Positions 44,768 to 54,528 of a stretch of 64,000 nucleotides of DNA are shown here, one piece after another. This stretch comes from Brevibacterium sp. HMSC07C04. Lineage in GTDB: Bacteria > Actinomycetota > Actinomycetes > Actinomycetales > Brevibacteriaceae. The DNA is taken from contig NZ_KV823238.1 in the NCBI RefSeq assembly GCF_001815905.1, positions 1-64,000 of the forward strand. The letters are read 5' to 3'. The notes below the pieces were generated by a model that did not search any database, had not been told where the DNA came from, and saw only the letters and a list, made by a program, of their open reading frames with translations. Position 1 is the stretch's first letter, and each line of letters opens with the position of its first letter. Both the position numbers and the translations under genes were made by a program.

Positions 44768-46927
44768 TCAGACCGCAGGGTGGTTTTTCTCCAACAGTCC
44801 GCTGTTGTCCGTGTGGTGGCACGCGGCTGCCGATTGCCCGACCTTGTTCAGTCCGGGGCTGACCTCTCGACACTGAGCCTGGGCGTCGGCGTCGAGCAGT
44901 TTGTATAGGGGGCAGCGCGCTGCGAATGCGCACCCCGTGAATTCCTGCGTGGGGGCAGGAAGATCGCCTTCCAGAAGCACCTGGGAGCGCTGCGATTCGA
45001 TCTTCGGGTCTGGGACGGGCACTGACGAAATGAGCGCACGCGTGTAGGGGTGCTTGGGGTTTTCATAGACTTCGCCGACGGGTCCGTATTCGATGATGCG
45101 GCCCAAGTACATAACGGCGATGATGTCGGAAATCTGGCGGATGACGGCGAGGTCGTGGGCCACGAAGACATAGGACAGCCCCAGGCGGTCGCGCAGGTCT
45201 TCAAGCAGATTGATGACACCGGCCTGAATCGACACGTCGAGAGCCGAAACCGGTTCGTCGAGTATGAGCACCTTCGGGTCGGTGATGAGCGCTCGTGCAA
45301 TGCCGATGCGCTGCTTCTGCCCGCCGGAGAATTCGTGCGGGTAGCGCGATGCCATGCTTCGGTCGAGCCCGACCAGCTCCAGCATGTCGCCGACGCGCTT
45401 TTCGCGATCGCCTTTTGCCACGCCGTGAGCCGTCAGCGGTTCGCCGACGATGTCGAGCACCGGCAGGCGCGGATCGAGAGCGGCCGAGGGGTTCTGGAAG
45501 ACGATCTGCACGTCCTTGCGCATCTCCCGGCGCTGCTGGGGGCTTGCGCTTTCGATGTTGATGCCGTTGATGGTGATGGTGCCCGACTGGGGTTTCTTCA
45601 TCTCCATCACCTGCGTGACGGCGGTCGATTTGCCGCAGCCGGATTCGCCGACCAGGCCGAGTGTTTGCCCGGTGTGCAGCTCGAAGGAGATTCCGTCGAC
45701 GGCCCGTACGGTGCCCACGCGTCGGCGGAACACAGCGCCCTTTGTCAGCGGGAAGTGCTTCACGAGGTCAGTCACCTCGAGAACTTTCTCCGAACCGGAG
45801 CGATCGACGATTTCCACTGGTTCGGGCCGCGGGAAGATTTCGTGGGCTTGAAGCGCACCGGATTCGATTTCGTCAGCCCGGATGCAGGCGGCGAAGTGCC
45901 CTTCGGAATCGACCACGGCCTGCTCAGCCGGCACCTCGCCGTGGACCTCTTCGAGGTGCGGTTCGGTTTCAAGGCAGGCCTCCACGGCAATGGGGCAGCG
46001 CTGCGCAAACGGGCAGCCCTTCGGCAGAGCGTTCAGCTGCGGCGGCCTGCCCTCAAGGGGGACAAGGCGCTCTTTGCCGGCGGTGACGACGTTGGGCACA
46101 GAGCGCAGCAGGCCGATGGTGTACGGCATGCGGGGCCAGTAGAAGATGTCGTCAATGCTGCCGGTCTCAATGAGCTTCCCGGCGTACATGACGGCCACCT
46201 TGTCGGCGTAGCCGGCGACGACCCCGAGGTCGTGGGTGATGAGGACGATGGCCGCACCCGTGAGTTCCTGGGCCTTGCGCAGCAGCTCCATGATCTGGGC
46301 CTGAATCGTCACGTCGAGGGCCGTTGTGGGTTCGTCGGCGATGATGAGGTCGGGGTCGTTGGCAATCGCAATTGCGATCATCGCTCGCTGGCGCATACCG
46401 CCGGAATATTCGTGGGGAAAGGCATTGGCCCGGTTTTCCGGGTCGGGAATGCCGACCACCCGCAGCAGTTCGACCGCGCGCTCCCACGCATCGTCCTTGG
46501 AGAGTTTGGGATTGTGGATGATGAGCGCTTCCACGATCTGCTTGCCCACCGGGTGCACCGGGTTGAGTGCTGACAGCGGGTCCTGGAAGACCATGGCGAT
46601 GCTCGATCCGCGCAGCTGTGACATCTGGTGGTCGGTTTTGCCGATGAGAGACTCGCCCTTGTAGCGGATGTCGCCGCTGATCTGCGCGGTCGACGGCAGC
46701 AGCCCCATGACCGCGGTTGACGACACCGACTTTCCGGAACCGGATTCGCCCACAATCGCGAGGAATTCGCCTTTCTTCACGGAGTAGCTGACTCCGCGGA
46801 CGGCCTCAACGGGAGCCGATTTCCGCTGCGGGAAGGTGACGGACAGGTTTTCGACTTCGAGAACGGGAGCCTCGTCAGCGGTATTGCCCGAGGTGGTGGT
46901 CTGTGTGGGCAGTTCGGTGTCAGCCAC
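44768..46927 (-). CDS. Fused peptide ABC transporter ATPase (DppD-DppF type)
   Basis: The 719-residue protein contains two complete nucleotide-binding domains. Domain one (about residues 20-340) has [17 protein letters not shown] and LIIADEP. Domain two (about 380-690) has [17 protein letters not shown] and LILDEP. Each is followed by an oligopeptide-type C-terminal region with clustered cysteines ([16 protein letters not shown]). The fusion replaces the separate D and F subunits. It overlaps the upstream permease by 8 bp. Confidence 0.95.
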   Translation of the reverse strand: MADTELPTQTTTSGNTADEAPVLEVENLSVTFPQRKSAPVEAVRGVSYSVKKGEFLAIVGESGSGKSVSSTAVMGLLPSTAQISGDIRYKGESLIGKTDHQMSQLRGSSIAMVFQDPLSALNPVHPVGKQIVEALIIHNPKLSKDDAWERAVELLRVVGIPDPENRANAFPHEYSGGMRQRAMIAIAIANDPDLIIADEPTTALDVTIQAQIMELLRKAQELTGAAIVLITHDLGVVAGYADKVAVMYAGKLIETGSIDDIFYWPRMPYTIGLLRSVPNVVTAGKERLVPLEGRPPQLNALPKGCPFAQRCPIAVEACLETEPHLEEVHGEVPAEQAVVDSEGHFAACIRADEIESGALQAHEIFPRPEPVEIVDRSGSEKVLEVTDLVKHFPLTKGAVFRRRVGTVRAVDGISFELHTGQTLGLVGESGCGKSTAVTQVMEMKKPQSGTITINGINIESASPQQRREMRKDVQIVFQNPSAALDPRLPVLDIVGEPLTAHGVAKGDREKRVGDMLELVGLDRSMASRYPHEFSGGQKQRIGIARALITDPKVLILDEPVSALDVSIQAGVINLLEDLRDRLGLSYVFVAHDLAVIRQISDIIAVMYLGRIIEYGPVGEVYENPKHPYTRALISSVPVPDPKIESQRSQVLLEGDLPAPTQEFTGCAFAARCPLYKLLDADAQAQCREVSPGLNKVGQSAAACHHTDNSGLLEKNHPAV

Positions 46928-47897
46928 GGTTCACTCCTGATGTGGGGTCGATGGCATCGCGCAGCGCGTCGGCAACAACGGACACTGCTGTCAGCAGCAG
47001 TACGAGAGCGGCGGCGGGGAAGAGGAACACCCAGGGGCGGGTGACCGCACCGGAGGTTCCAGCTGAGAGCAGAGTGCCGATTGAGATGTCCGGTGACTGC
47101 ACGCCGAGGCCGAAGAACGACAGCGATGTTTCAGCCAACACAGCGCCGACCACGCCGAGGGTCGCATCGACGATGAGCAGTGACGAAATGTTCGGAATGA
47201 TGTGGCGGACCAGAATCGTAGGTGTTCCCAGGCCCATGTAGCGGGCAGCCTGGACGAATTCTGCGTTGCGCAGCGATTTGGTCTGCGCTTTGACGACCTG
47301 CGCGGTCACCATCCACGCGAACAGCGCCACGATGATGATGATTGCCACCCACGACAAGCCCTTCAGCGCCGGGGCGAACAGCAGCAGGACGAAGAACGAA
47401 GGCAGCACCAGCATGAAGTTGATGAGCCAGTTGATGGCCATTTCGACCTTGCCGCCCAGATACCCGGCGAGTGAGCCCATGATGGCGGCGATGAGGGTGC
47501 CGATGATGCCGGCGGCAAGCCCGATGATGATCGACTTGCGCAGACCGATGACAACCTGTGCGTAGATGTCGTAGCCGTCGGTGTCGGTTCCGAACCAGTG
47601 TTCGGCCGAAGGCCCCTTGTTGAGGTTGAAGGCGTCCTGGTCGTTCGGCCCGTAGATGTTGATCACGTTGCCGAACAGGGCGAACAGGACCATGAACGCA
47701 AGTATCGAACCGCCGATCCAGAAGCGCGGGGAGGAGAACAGCCGACGGAAGATCAGACGGGACCGGGACACCGGCTGCGCTTCGGCAACTGTTTTCAGTG
47801 CGTCTTCGCCGATATTGCCCGCGGGGCGTTCAATGTCTGCGGTGGGGGCTGCATTGATGGAGGGGTCTGCGTTGTGCGCGGTCTTGTCGTTCATCAT
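46920..47897 (-). CDS. Peptide ABC transporter permease, DppC type
   Basis: The 325-residue BPD_transp_1 permease has a cytoplasmic leader, about six transmembrane helices and the EAA-like coupling loop around EFVQAARYMGLGTPTILVRHIIPN. The RLIFRRLFSSPRFW segment before the first helix is typical of DppC/OppC. It overlaps the DppB-type gene by 4 bp and the ATPase gene by 8 bp. Confidence 0.93.
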   Translation of the reverse strand: MMNDKTAHNADPSINAAPTADIERPAGNIGEDALKTVAEAQPVSRSRLIFRRLFSSPRFWIGGSILAFMVLFALFGNVINIYGPNDQDAFNLNKGPSAEHWFGTDTDGYDIYAQVVIGLRKSIIIGLAAGIIGTLIAAIMGSLAGYLGGKVEMAINWLINFMLVLPSFFVLLLFAPALKGLSWVAIIIIVALFAWMVTAQVVKAQTKSLRNAEFVQAARYMGLGTPTILVRHIIPNISSLLIVDATLGVVGAVLAETSLSFFGLGVQSPDISIGTLLSAGTSGAVTRPWVFLFPAAALVLLLTAVSVVADALRDAIDPTSGVNRG

Positions 47898-48874
47898 GAC
47901 CTCACTCGGGGGTCGAGTGCGGCGTAGAGCACTTCTGACAGCGTGGAGGAGATCAGAACGAGCATGGCCGCGAAGAAGGTGGTGCCGGCTGCCGCGTTGA
48001 TGTCGGAGCCTGTGATGGAGTCAAGGGCCATCCTCCCCATGCCGTTCCAGGAGAAGATGATTTCCAAGAACGTCGAACCGGCGAGCATCGTGCCGAAGCT
48101 GTATGCGAAGTACGTGGACATGGGAATGATGGCTACGCGCACGCCGTGTTTCCACAGTGCGGTCTTACGGGTGAGCCCTTTTGAGCGGGCTGTGCGGATG
48201 TAGTCGGCGCCAAGGACATCAAGCATCATTGAGCGCTGATAGCGGGAGTAGATGGCGGCACCGAACAGCACGAGCGCAATCGTCGGCAGGAGCATGTGGG
48301 ATATTGTGTCGGCCACTTGCGGCCAGAAGCCGTGCACCCCCGGGGTGGCGGGCCCGACGAATCTGATGAGCTGCGTGCCCACGGCATTGTTGAACCCGGT
48401 TGCGAGGATCATGAGGATGATGCCCAAGACGAACGTCGGGGTTGCGTTGATGACGTATGTCAGACCGGTGATGATGTTGTCTGAGGCTTTGTACTGTCGG
48501 ACTGCGCCCCACACGCCGAGTGCCACTCCCAGGATCGCACCCAGAATGCTGCCGACGATCAGCAGGCGCAGGCTGACAACGGAGCGGCTGAGCATTTCGG
48601 TGAGCACGGGCTGTCCGCCGACTGTCAGACCGAAATCCCCGTGGAAGAGGATGTTCGTTGCCCAGTTCCACGTGCGGGTGATGAGCGGAGTGTCGGGGTT
48701 GACGCCCAGTTCATCGAGCCTGGCAGTGATGGTGCTTTCGGGAAGCGGGGGATTCTTGCCTCGGTAGCGCTTTGCCGGATCCATAAAGCTGGAGGTCAGC
48801 ATGTACGCGCACGTGGTTGCCAGCGCCGTGAGGATCACGTAGTTGACAACGCGCCGGAGGATGTAGGCGATCAT
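47894..48874 (-). CDS. Peptide ABC transporter permease, DppB type
   Basis: This is the first gene of the importer operon. The 326-residue permease starts MIAYILRRVVNYVIL, has about six helices and the coupling loop DVLGADYIRTARSKGLTRKTALWKHGVR (in pieces), as in DppB/OppB. The large extracytoplasmic loop after helix one is normal. I found no clear promoter in the 170-bp gap to the divergent hydrolase gene. Confidence 0.93.
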   Translation of the reverse strand: MIAYILRRVVNYVILTALATTCAYMLTSSFMDPAKRYRGKNPPLPESTITARLDELGVNPDTPLITRTWNWATNILFHGDFGLTVGGQPVLTEMLSRSVVSLRLLIVGSILGAILGVALGVWGAVRQYKASDNIITGLTYVINATPTFVLGIILMILATGFNNAVGTQLIRFVGPATPGVHGFWPQVADTISHMLLPTIALVLFGAAIYSRYQRSMMLDVLGADYIRTARSKGLTRKTALWKHGVRVAIIPMSTYFAYSFGTMLAGSTFLEIIFSWNGMGRMALDSITGSDINAAAGTTFFAAMLVLISSTLSEVLYAALDPRVRS

Positions 48875-49044
48875 CTGGTCTCATTGGTGTCGGGGACATT
48901 CACAGGGGGCGCCCGATGTTCTCTGCCGCCCCGCTGACGAGGTGACGTGAAGCACATCAGTGGCTTAGATATTAGTGCAAATGATGCGGGCCTGCCCCTG
49001 AAGTCTCAAAAAACCGTTAAAAAACCCTCCAGTAAGGTTGAGCT

Positions 49045-50031
49045 ATGGAATGGGGCGAATGGCATCGGGACATCCTCGGTCCCGGCTTTCAGCAGCTCGC
49101 TCTGCCGCTTGCCGGCAGGCAACGGGCTACCCTTGTCCGGTGCGATGCGGTCCCGGAACCGCAACGCACTCCGGGAAGCGAGAGCTTCCTGCGCGACACG
49201 GCTGTTCTCTACCTGCACGGCTGGTCTGACTATTTCTTCAACCGCCGATTGGCGCGCCTGTGGAAAGATTTCGGAGCACAGTTCTACGCGCTGGACCTGC
49301 GCGACTACGGCCGGAATCTGCGGCCGGGGGACCCTGAACAGAAACCCGGCTACATAGACGACCTTGCAGCCTATGACGAAGAAGTCGAGGCGGCGCTCGC
49401 CGTCATCAGTGAAGAGAACCCGGGTGCGCGGACAGTGCTTGCCGCCCATTCGACCGGCGGGCTGATTGCAGCCCTGTGGGCCAACCGCAATCCGGGCCGC
49501 CTGGCGGCCCTCGCCCTCAATGCGCCGTGGCTGGAGTTCCAGTTCTCCACCGCGGCCAGGAGGATCACCACTCCGTTCCTCGGCGGCAGCAAGCGCAAGG
49601 AGAGGGCACCTCGTGCGCTTCCGCTGGTCATCCCGAACTTCTACGTGCAGGCGGCCAGCGAAAACCACGGCGCCCCGCCGTGGGATCTGGCGCTCAAACC
49701 GCCGAACGGCTTTCCCGTCTACGGGCAGTGGCTGCGGGCAATCTTCGACGGGCAGGAAGCGGTTGCACAGGGCCTGGACATTCGCGAACCGGTGCTCGTG
49801 CAGATCGCCATGGAGAGCTTTCGCGCCACGTCGTACACAACGAAGATGGCGCACTCGGACATCGTGCTCGACGTCGATCGGATTGCCAGGCGGGCCGAAA
49901 GCCTGGGCCGCGAAACCGTATTGGCCCGGGTGCCGCGGGCCGTGCACGACGTCTTCCTGTCCGACCGTGCGGCCTTCGATGTAGCGGCGGGGCAGCTGCG
50001 CCGGTTTGCCCGCGGCTACATTGCAGACTGA
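49045..50031 (+). CDS. Alpha/beta hydrolase, monoacylglycerol lipase-like
   Basis: TAAGGT (49033-49038) is six bases before the ATG, so the mRNA is probably leaderless. The 328-residue protein has the oxyanion strand YLHGWSDYF, a nucleophile elbow AHSTGG (Ser141) and a late histidine in AVHDVFLSD. The order fits serine hydrolases of the Hydrolase_4 / monoacylglycerol lipase group. There is no signal peptide. The natural substrate is not known. Confidence 0.85.
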   Translation: MEWGEWHRDILGPGFQQLALPLAGRQRATLVRCDAVPEPQRTPGSESFLRDTAVLYLHGWSDYFFNRRLARLWKDFGAQFYALDLRDYGRNLRPGDPEQKPGYIDDLAAYDEEVEAALAVISEENPGARTVLAAHSTGGLIAALWANRNPGRLAALALNAPWLEFQFSTAARRITTPFLGGSKRKERAPRALPLVIPNFYVQAASENHGAPPWDLALKPPNGFPVYGQWLRAIFDGQEAVAQGLDIREPVLVQIAMESFRATSYTTKMAHSDIVLDVDRIARRAESLGRETVLARVPRAVHDVFLSDRAAFDVAAGQLRRFARGYIAD

Positions 50032-50101
50032 CAGGGCCCGAGGCGCCGCTCACCTCCCGCTTTGCCTGCTTCTTCCGCTGAGATAGCGGGGAGTGGGGAT
50101 C

Positions 50102-50136
50102 GCAAAGCCCGCCGGGTCAGGCCCGGCGGGCTTTGC
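50102..50136. terminator. Bidirectional terminator between hydrolase and AGCS genes
   Basis: A perfect 15-bp stem (GCAAAGCCCGCCGGG, 50102-50116, with its complement 50122-50136) has a 5-nt loop, ends in CTTTGCTGTT on the plus strand and lies between convergent genes. The AAAG/CTTT base gives T-rich tails on both strands. Confidence 0.9.
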
Positions 50137-50156
50137 TGTTCTGTGCGTTGGAAGGG

Positions 50157-51638
50157 TCAGCTGTTCTTTTTCTCGGCCTTCTTCTGGCGCTGGTTCTCCC
50201 AGAATTCCCTGGTGGTGACTTCGTCGGTGCCGTCCCAGGCGGTCACACCGTCGAACTCGGGGAAGTCCTTCTGGTTGAAAATGGGCGCTTTGCCGCTGCG
50301 GCGCTGCTCCGTGTAGTGCTTGAGCAGCTTGAATGCCTTCTCAGACAGCATGACCACGGCGAACAGGTTGATGATGGCCATGATCGCCATGAAGATGTTC
50401 GCAGCCGTCCACACGGTCTCCAGTGCAATGACTGCGCCGATGAACACCGAGGCCATGACCACCAAGCGGTAGGTCAGCATGGCGCCCCTGGACTTGGTGA
50501 TGAATTCGAGGTTCGATTCGCCGTAGTAGTAGTTGCCGATGATCGACGAGAACGCGAAGAAGAAGATTGCGATCGTCAAGAAGTGCACCGCCCACGGGCC
50601 AAGCTGTGCAGCCAGCGCGGTCTGGGTCAGCTGAGCGCCGACCGCTTCATCGTATTCGGGGTTCGACAGCAGGACGATGAACCCGGTGATGGAGCACACG
50701 AGGATCGTGTCGAAGTACACGCCGAGCGCCTGCACGAGGCCCTGCTTGGCAGGGTGGGAAGCCGATGCGGTGGCAGCCGCGTTCGGTACGGAGCCGATGC
50801 CGGCCTCGTTGGAGAACAGCCCGCGTTTGATTCCCTGCGTGATGATGACGCCGAATGCGGCACCGGAGATCGATTCCATGGTGAAGGCCTGCTGGACGAT
50901 GAGCGCGAGCATCGGCGGTACGGCCGAAAGGTTGGCGATGACCACCAGGATGCCCAGGAACAGGTACAGGATTGCCATTACCGGCACGATGAAGGCGGTG
51001 ACGTTGGAGATCCGCTGCACGCCGCCCAAGAAGATCGCCAGGCCGGCAGCACCGAGGACAATGCCGATGATCGCCTTGAAGCCGAAGGTGGGGGTGTCCA
51101 TGTCGAACGAGGTGGACAGGGCATCCACGATCGAGTTCGACTGCACGGTGTTGAACACGATGCCGTAGGTGACGATCACGATGACGGCGAAAACGGAGCC
51201 CAGCCACGGGCTCTTGAGCCCGCGCGCAATGTAGTAGGCCGGTCCGCCGCGGAAGGTCGCGCGGTCTTTCACTTTGTACAGCTGTCCGAGGGTGGACTCG
51301 ACGAACGCGGTGGCACCGCCGACGATTGCGGTCACCCACATCCAGAACAGGGCACCCGGTCCGCCCACGGATATTGCCAGGGCCACACCGGCGATGTTGG
51401 CGGTGCCCACGCGCGAAGCCGCTGAGATTGAGAATGCACGGAAGGGTGAGATGTTCTTGTTGCCCTCAGCGTCACGTCCGGCTGGTTCTTTGATGACCCG
51501 GAACATCTCCGGCAGCAGGCGCAGCTGCACAACTCCGGTGCGCACCGTGAAGTACAGGCCCAGCGGCAGCAGAGCGAACAGCAGAAGCCACCCGAGCCAC
51601 CCATCGACGGTTGACAGCAGTTCGTTGAAGGCTTCCAT
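50157..51638 (-). CDS. Sodium:alanine/glycine symporter (AGCS family)
   Basis: The ATG at 51638 follows AGGAGT; the longer frame to 51728 is leader. The 493-residue carrier has about eleven helices, and family motifs GTANIAGVALAISVGGPGALFWMW (in pieces), FRGGPAYYIARGL and FSNEAGIGSVPNAAA. AGCS carriers import alanine or glycine with sodium. This could supply glycine to the cleavage system at 35-42 kb, though not in the same operon. Confidence 0.93.
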   Translation of the reverse strand: MEAFNELLSTVDGWLGWLLLFALLPLGLYFTVRTGVVQLRLLPEMFRVIKEPAGRDAEGNKNISPFRAFSISAASRVGTANIAGVALAISVGGPGALFWMWVTAIVGGATAFVESTLGQLYKVKDRATFRGGPAYYIARGLKSPWLGSVFAVIVIVTYGIVFNTVQSNSIVDALSTSFDMDTPTFGFKAIIGIVLGAAGLAIFLGGVQRISNVTAFIVPVMAILYLFLGILVVIANLSAVPPMLALIVQQAFTMESISGAAFGVIITQGIKRGLFSNEAGIGSVPNAAATASASHPAKQGLVQALGVYFDTILVCSITGFIVLLSNPEYDEAVGAQLTQTALAAQLGPWAVHFLTIAIFFFAFSSIIGNYYYGESNLEFITKSRGAMLTYRLVVMASVFIGAVIALETVWTAANIFMAIMAIINLFAVVMLSEKAFKLLKHYTEQRRSGKAPIFNQKDFPEFDGVTAWDGTDEVTTREFWENQRQKKAEKKNS

Positions 51639-51901
51639 GGGGACTCCTGGGGTGTTGATGGGGATGCTGTGGTCACACGAAGCGTCTGTCTGCAGCGCTC
51701 GCCTTGGCCACGAAAGAACTCTCTCCACTGTAGAACAGGCCTGAGAAGACTGTGGGAGAGAGGGGGAACACGCGCGGTGTCTTCAACTGTGCTGAGGGTG
51801 CGGCAGGGTAGTGTTCTGTTCTCGAATCTTATGTGAAGTCCTGCCGCGGGCGCCCACCTCCCGCCCCGAAGTGCTCACATTCCCCTAACTACGGAGATCC
51901 C

Positions 51902-53287
51902 GTGCAGAAGCAGACCACCCAGACCGTGCCGTTCAGAACAGTGATCACGCTTGGGCTGATGTTCTTCGCAGTGTTCATGGGTGCTGGGAACATCATCTTC
52001 CCGCCGCTTTTGGGCCAGCAGGCGGGAACCGCCTTCCCGTGGGCGATTCTCGGTTTTCTTCTGACGGGTGTGGGCCTGCCCGCACTTGCGCTCGTGGCGG
52101 TGTCCCGAGTGGGCGGACTGGCCCGCCTATCGGCCCGGGTCGGTCACGCTTTCGGTGTTGTGTTCACAGTGGTCGCCTACCTGCTCATCGGGCCGTCTTT
52201 CGGGATTCCGCGCACCGCAACCGTGTCCTACGAGGTGGGGGTTGCCCCGCTTCTGCCGAACGCGGGCGATGCCCAGTGGCCGCTGGTGCTGTACGCGCTG
52301 GTGTTCTTCATCATCACCCTGGTGCTTGCGGCCAACCCCACGAAGATTGTCGACTGGATCGGGAAAATGCTTGCCCCGGTTCTGGTGCTGGTCATCGCGG
52401 TGTTTGCGATCAAGGCGCTCATCAGCCCCCTGGGTGGGTTCGGTGAGCCGGTTGGCGATTATTCAAATGCGGCTCTGCAGACCGGTTTTGTTCAGGGTTA
52501 TCTGACGGTCGATGCGGTCGCTGCCCTGGTGTTGGGCATTCTCGTGGTGTCGGGCTTTTCCGGTGTTGGGGTGACCAATCCGACCGTCATCCGCAGGAAG
52601 ATGCCGTGGGTTGTTCTGGTCATGTCGATCGGCTTGTCGCTGGTCTACATTTCGCTGGGCTACATCGGGGCCACAAGCCGTGGTGCGGTGGGCGAACAGG
52701 ACAACGGCGGAGCGCTGCTGGCCGAGGTGTCGCGCGCCCTTTTCGGTGACATCGGGGGTGCTCTTCTGGCGGCTGTCATCATCATGGCCTGCCTGACCAC
52801 TTCGATTGGCCTGGTGTCGTCGATGGCGGAGTTCTTCTCGGAGCTTGTGCCGAAGGTGTCCTACCGGGTGTGGGCGGTCGTGTTTTCGCTGATCGGCTTT
52901 CTGTTCGCCAATGTCGGCCTGGACGCCCTCATTGCGCTGGCCCTGCCGATGTTGATGGCGGTGTATCCCGTCACCCTGGTGCTGGTGCTCCTGTACTTCT
53001 TTGAGAAGCTCTTCCGAGGTGACCGTCTGGTCTACCGTCTGGCTGTCATCTTCACGGCTGTCATCAGTGTTCTGGGCGCCCTGAAGGAAGCAGGGTTGGG
53101 CGGCACAGCAGTCGATTCGATGCTCAATGCGCTGCCGTGGGGTGCTGAAGGGCTCGGCTGGGTTGTTCCCGGTTTGATAGGTGTGGCGATCGGTGTTGTC
53201 CTGCACTTTGTTTTGGGCCGTCACGATCAGGACCACACGGCCCGTCTTGATGCCCGGATGAAGGAGAAGTCCGGCGGAACGCTGTAA
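51902..53287 (+). CDS. brnQ: Branched-chain amino acid carrier BrnQ family
   Basis: The GTG at 51902 has GGAG upstream; the longer frame starts outside the conserved protein. The 461-residue transporter starts with the LIVCS motif GLMFFAVFMGAGNIIFPP and has about twelve helices. It imports leucine, isoleucine and valine with a cation. Its products of catabolism are substrates of the 2-oxoacid dehydrogenase at 12.3-15.9 kb. Confidence 0.93.
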   Translation: MQKQTTQTVPFRTVITLGLMFFAVFMGAGNIIFPPLLGQQAGTAFPWAILGFLLTGVGLPALALVAVSRVGGLARLSARVGHAFGVVFTVVAYLLIGPSFGIPRTATVSYEVGVAPLLPNAGDAQWPLVLYALVFFIITLVLAANPTKIVDWIGKMLAPVLVLVIAVFAIKALISPLGGFGEPVGDYSNAALQTGFVQGYLTVDAVAALVLGILVVSGFSGVGVTNPTVIRRKMPWVVLVMSIGLSLVYISLGYIGATSRGAVGEQDNGGALLAEVSRALFGDIGGALLAAVIIMACLTTSIGLVSSMAEFFSELVPKVSYRVWAVVFSLIGFLFANVGLDALIALALPMLMAVYPVTLVLVLLYFFEKLFRGDRLVYRLAVIFTAVISVLGALKEAGLGGTAVDSMLNALPWGAEGLGWVVPGLIGVAIGVVLHFVLGRHDQDHTARLDARMKEKSGGTL

Positions 53288-53344
53288 ACCTGCGGTTCAG
53301 CGTTTAGACTCAAGCATCACGGCCCAGAATTCAGGAGGTTCCCA

Positions 53345-54475
53345 GTGAAGATCACCGGCGCAGTGCTTGAGCGCATGGATGCTGAACGGCCCTACGCACA
53401 GTCGCGGCCCATCAGCATTTCCGACCTCGACCTGGCCGACCCGGGACCGACTGAAGTCCTGGTGCGCATTGAGGCGGCGGGAGTCTGCCACTCCGACCTT
53501 TCGGTGGTTGACGGCAACCGTCCCCGTCCCATGCCCATGCTGCTTGGGCATGAATCGGCGGGCATTGTCGAAGAGATCGGCAGTGAAGTCGAAGGCATTT
53601 CCGTAGGCGATCGGGTCAGCATGTCATTCCTGCCCCGCTGCGGGGAATGCCGCGAGTGCCGCACAGACGGCAAGCTCCCGTGCTCAGTGGGTTCGAAGAC
53701 CAACAATGACGGCGTTCTGCTGCACGGTTCGGCGCATCTGAGCCGAGACGGCGAGAACGTCTACCACCACCTGGGCGTCAGCGGCTTTTCCACCCACGCG
53801 GTTGTCGATGCGGCCAGCGCGGTCGTTGTGCCGCCGGAATTGCCTGCAGACATCGCGGCAGTGCTCGGCTGTGCCGTGCTCACCGGGGGAGGGGCGGTGC
53901 TCAACGCCGCCCAGCCCGGCCCGGAGGACTCCGTCATGATCGTCGGCCTGGGTGGGGTCGGCATGGCCGCCCTCATTGTGGCCCTGGCCCAAGACGTCAA
54001 AGAGGTCATTGCCGTCGACGCGCTTGAAGAAAAACTCGACCGCGCCAAGGAACTCGGCGCTGATCGTGTTTTCACACCGCAGGAAGTTGCCGAACAGGGC
54101 ATTACAGCAGACCGGGTGATCGAAGCCGCCGGCAACGCCAAGGCCTTCGAAACCGCCTATAACGCGATCGGCTTCGGCGGGTCGATGGTGACGGTAGGCC
54201 TGCCCAACCCGGCAGCCACCTCGACCATCGCCCCGCTGGCGCTGACTGCCGGTGCTCGCGAAGTCAAGGGCTCCTACCTGGGCTCTGCCGTGCCCGCCCG
54301 CGACATCCCCACCTACGCGCAGCTCTACCTGGAAGGCAAACTGGCGGTAGACGAGCTCATCTCCTCGCGCATCCGCCTGTCGGAAATCAACGAGGCGATG
54401 GACCAGCTGGCTGACGGGCGGGCCATCCGCCAGGTGATCGTGTTCGACGATTCAGCCGAAACCGCCGCGGTCTGA
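53345..54475 (+). CDS. Zinc-dependent alcohol dehydrogenase (class III-like)
   Basis: It starts with GTG behind AGGAGG. The 376-residue enzyme has the catalytic zinc residues in GVCHSDL and GHESAG, the structural zinc cluster CGECRECRTDGKLPC, and the NAD-binding GLGGVGMAAL. It belongs to the class III-like medium-chain dehydrogenases, which include the mycothiol-dependent formaldehyde dehydrogenase of actinobacteria, but the substrate is not fixed by the sequence. TAGACT at 53306-53311 is a possible -10 box. Confidence 0.88.
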   Translation: MKITGAVLERMDAERPYAQSRPISISDLDLADPGPTEVLVRIEAAGVCHSDLSVVDGNRPRPMPMLLGHESAGIVEEIGSEVEGISVGDRVSMSFLPRCGECRECRTDGKLPCSVGSKTNNDGVLLHGSAHLSRDGENVYHHLGVSGFSTHAVVDAASAVVVPPELPADIAAVLGCAVLTGGGAVLNAAQPGPEDSVMIVGLGGVGMAALIVALAQDVKEVIAVDALEEKLDRAKELGADRVFTPQEVAEQGITADRVIEAAGNAKAFETAYNAIGFGGSMVTVGLPNPAATSTIAPLALTAGAREVKGSYLGSAVPARDIPTYAQLYLEGKLAVDELISSRIRLSEINEAMDQLADGRAIRQVIVFDDSAETAAV

Positions 54476-54492
54476 CAGCCGAGGAGCGCAGT

Positions 54493-54524
54493 GCGGGCGG
54501 GGCGGGGTGACCTGTCCCGCCCGC
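54493..54524. terminator. Hairpin between alcohol dehydrogenase and YyaL-like genes
   Basis: GCGGGCGGG (54493-54501) pairs perfectly with CCCGCCCGC (54516-54524) around a 14-nt loop, and TTCTCT follows. The genes on both sides converge on it. Confidence 0.6.
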
Positions 54525-54528
54525 TTCT

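Noticed and set aside
52463-53236. Minus-strand open frame of 257 codons opposite brnQ
   Set aside because: The polar Gln/His/Arg-rich translation is typical of an antisense shadow of a membrane protein gene.
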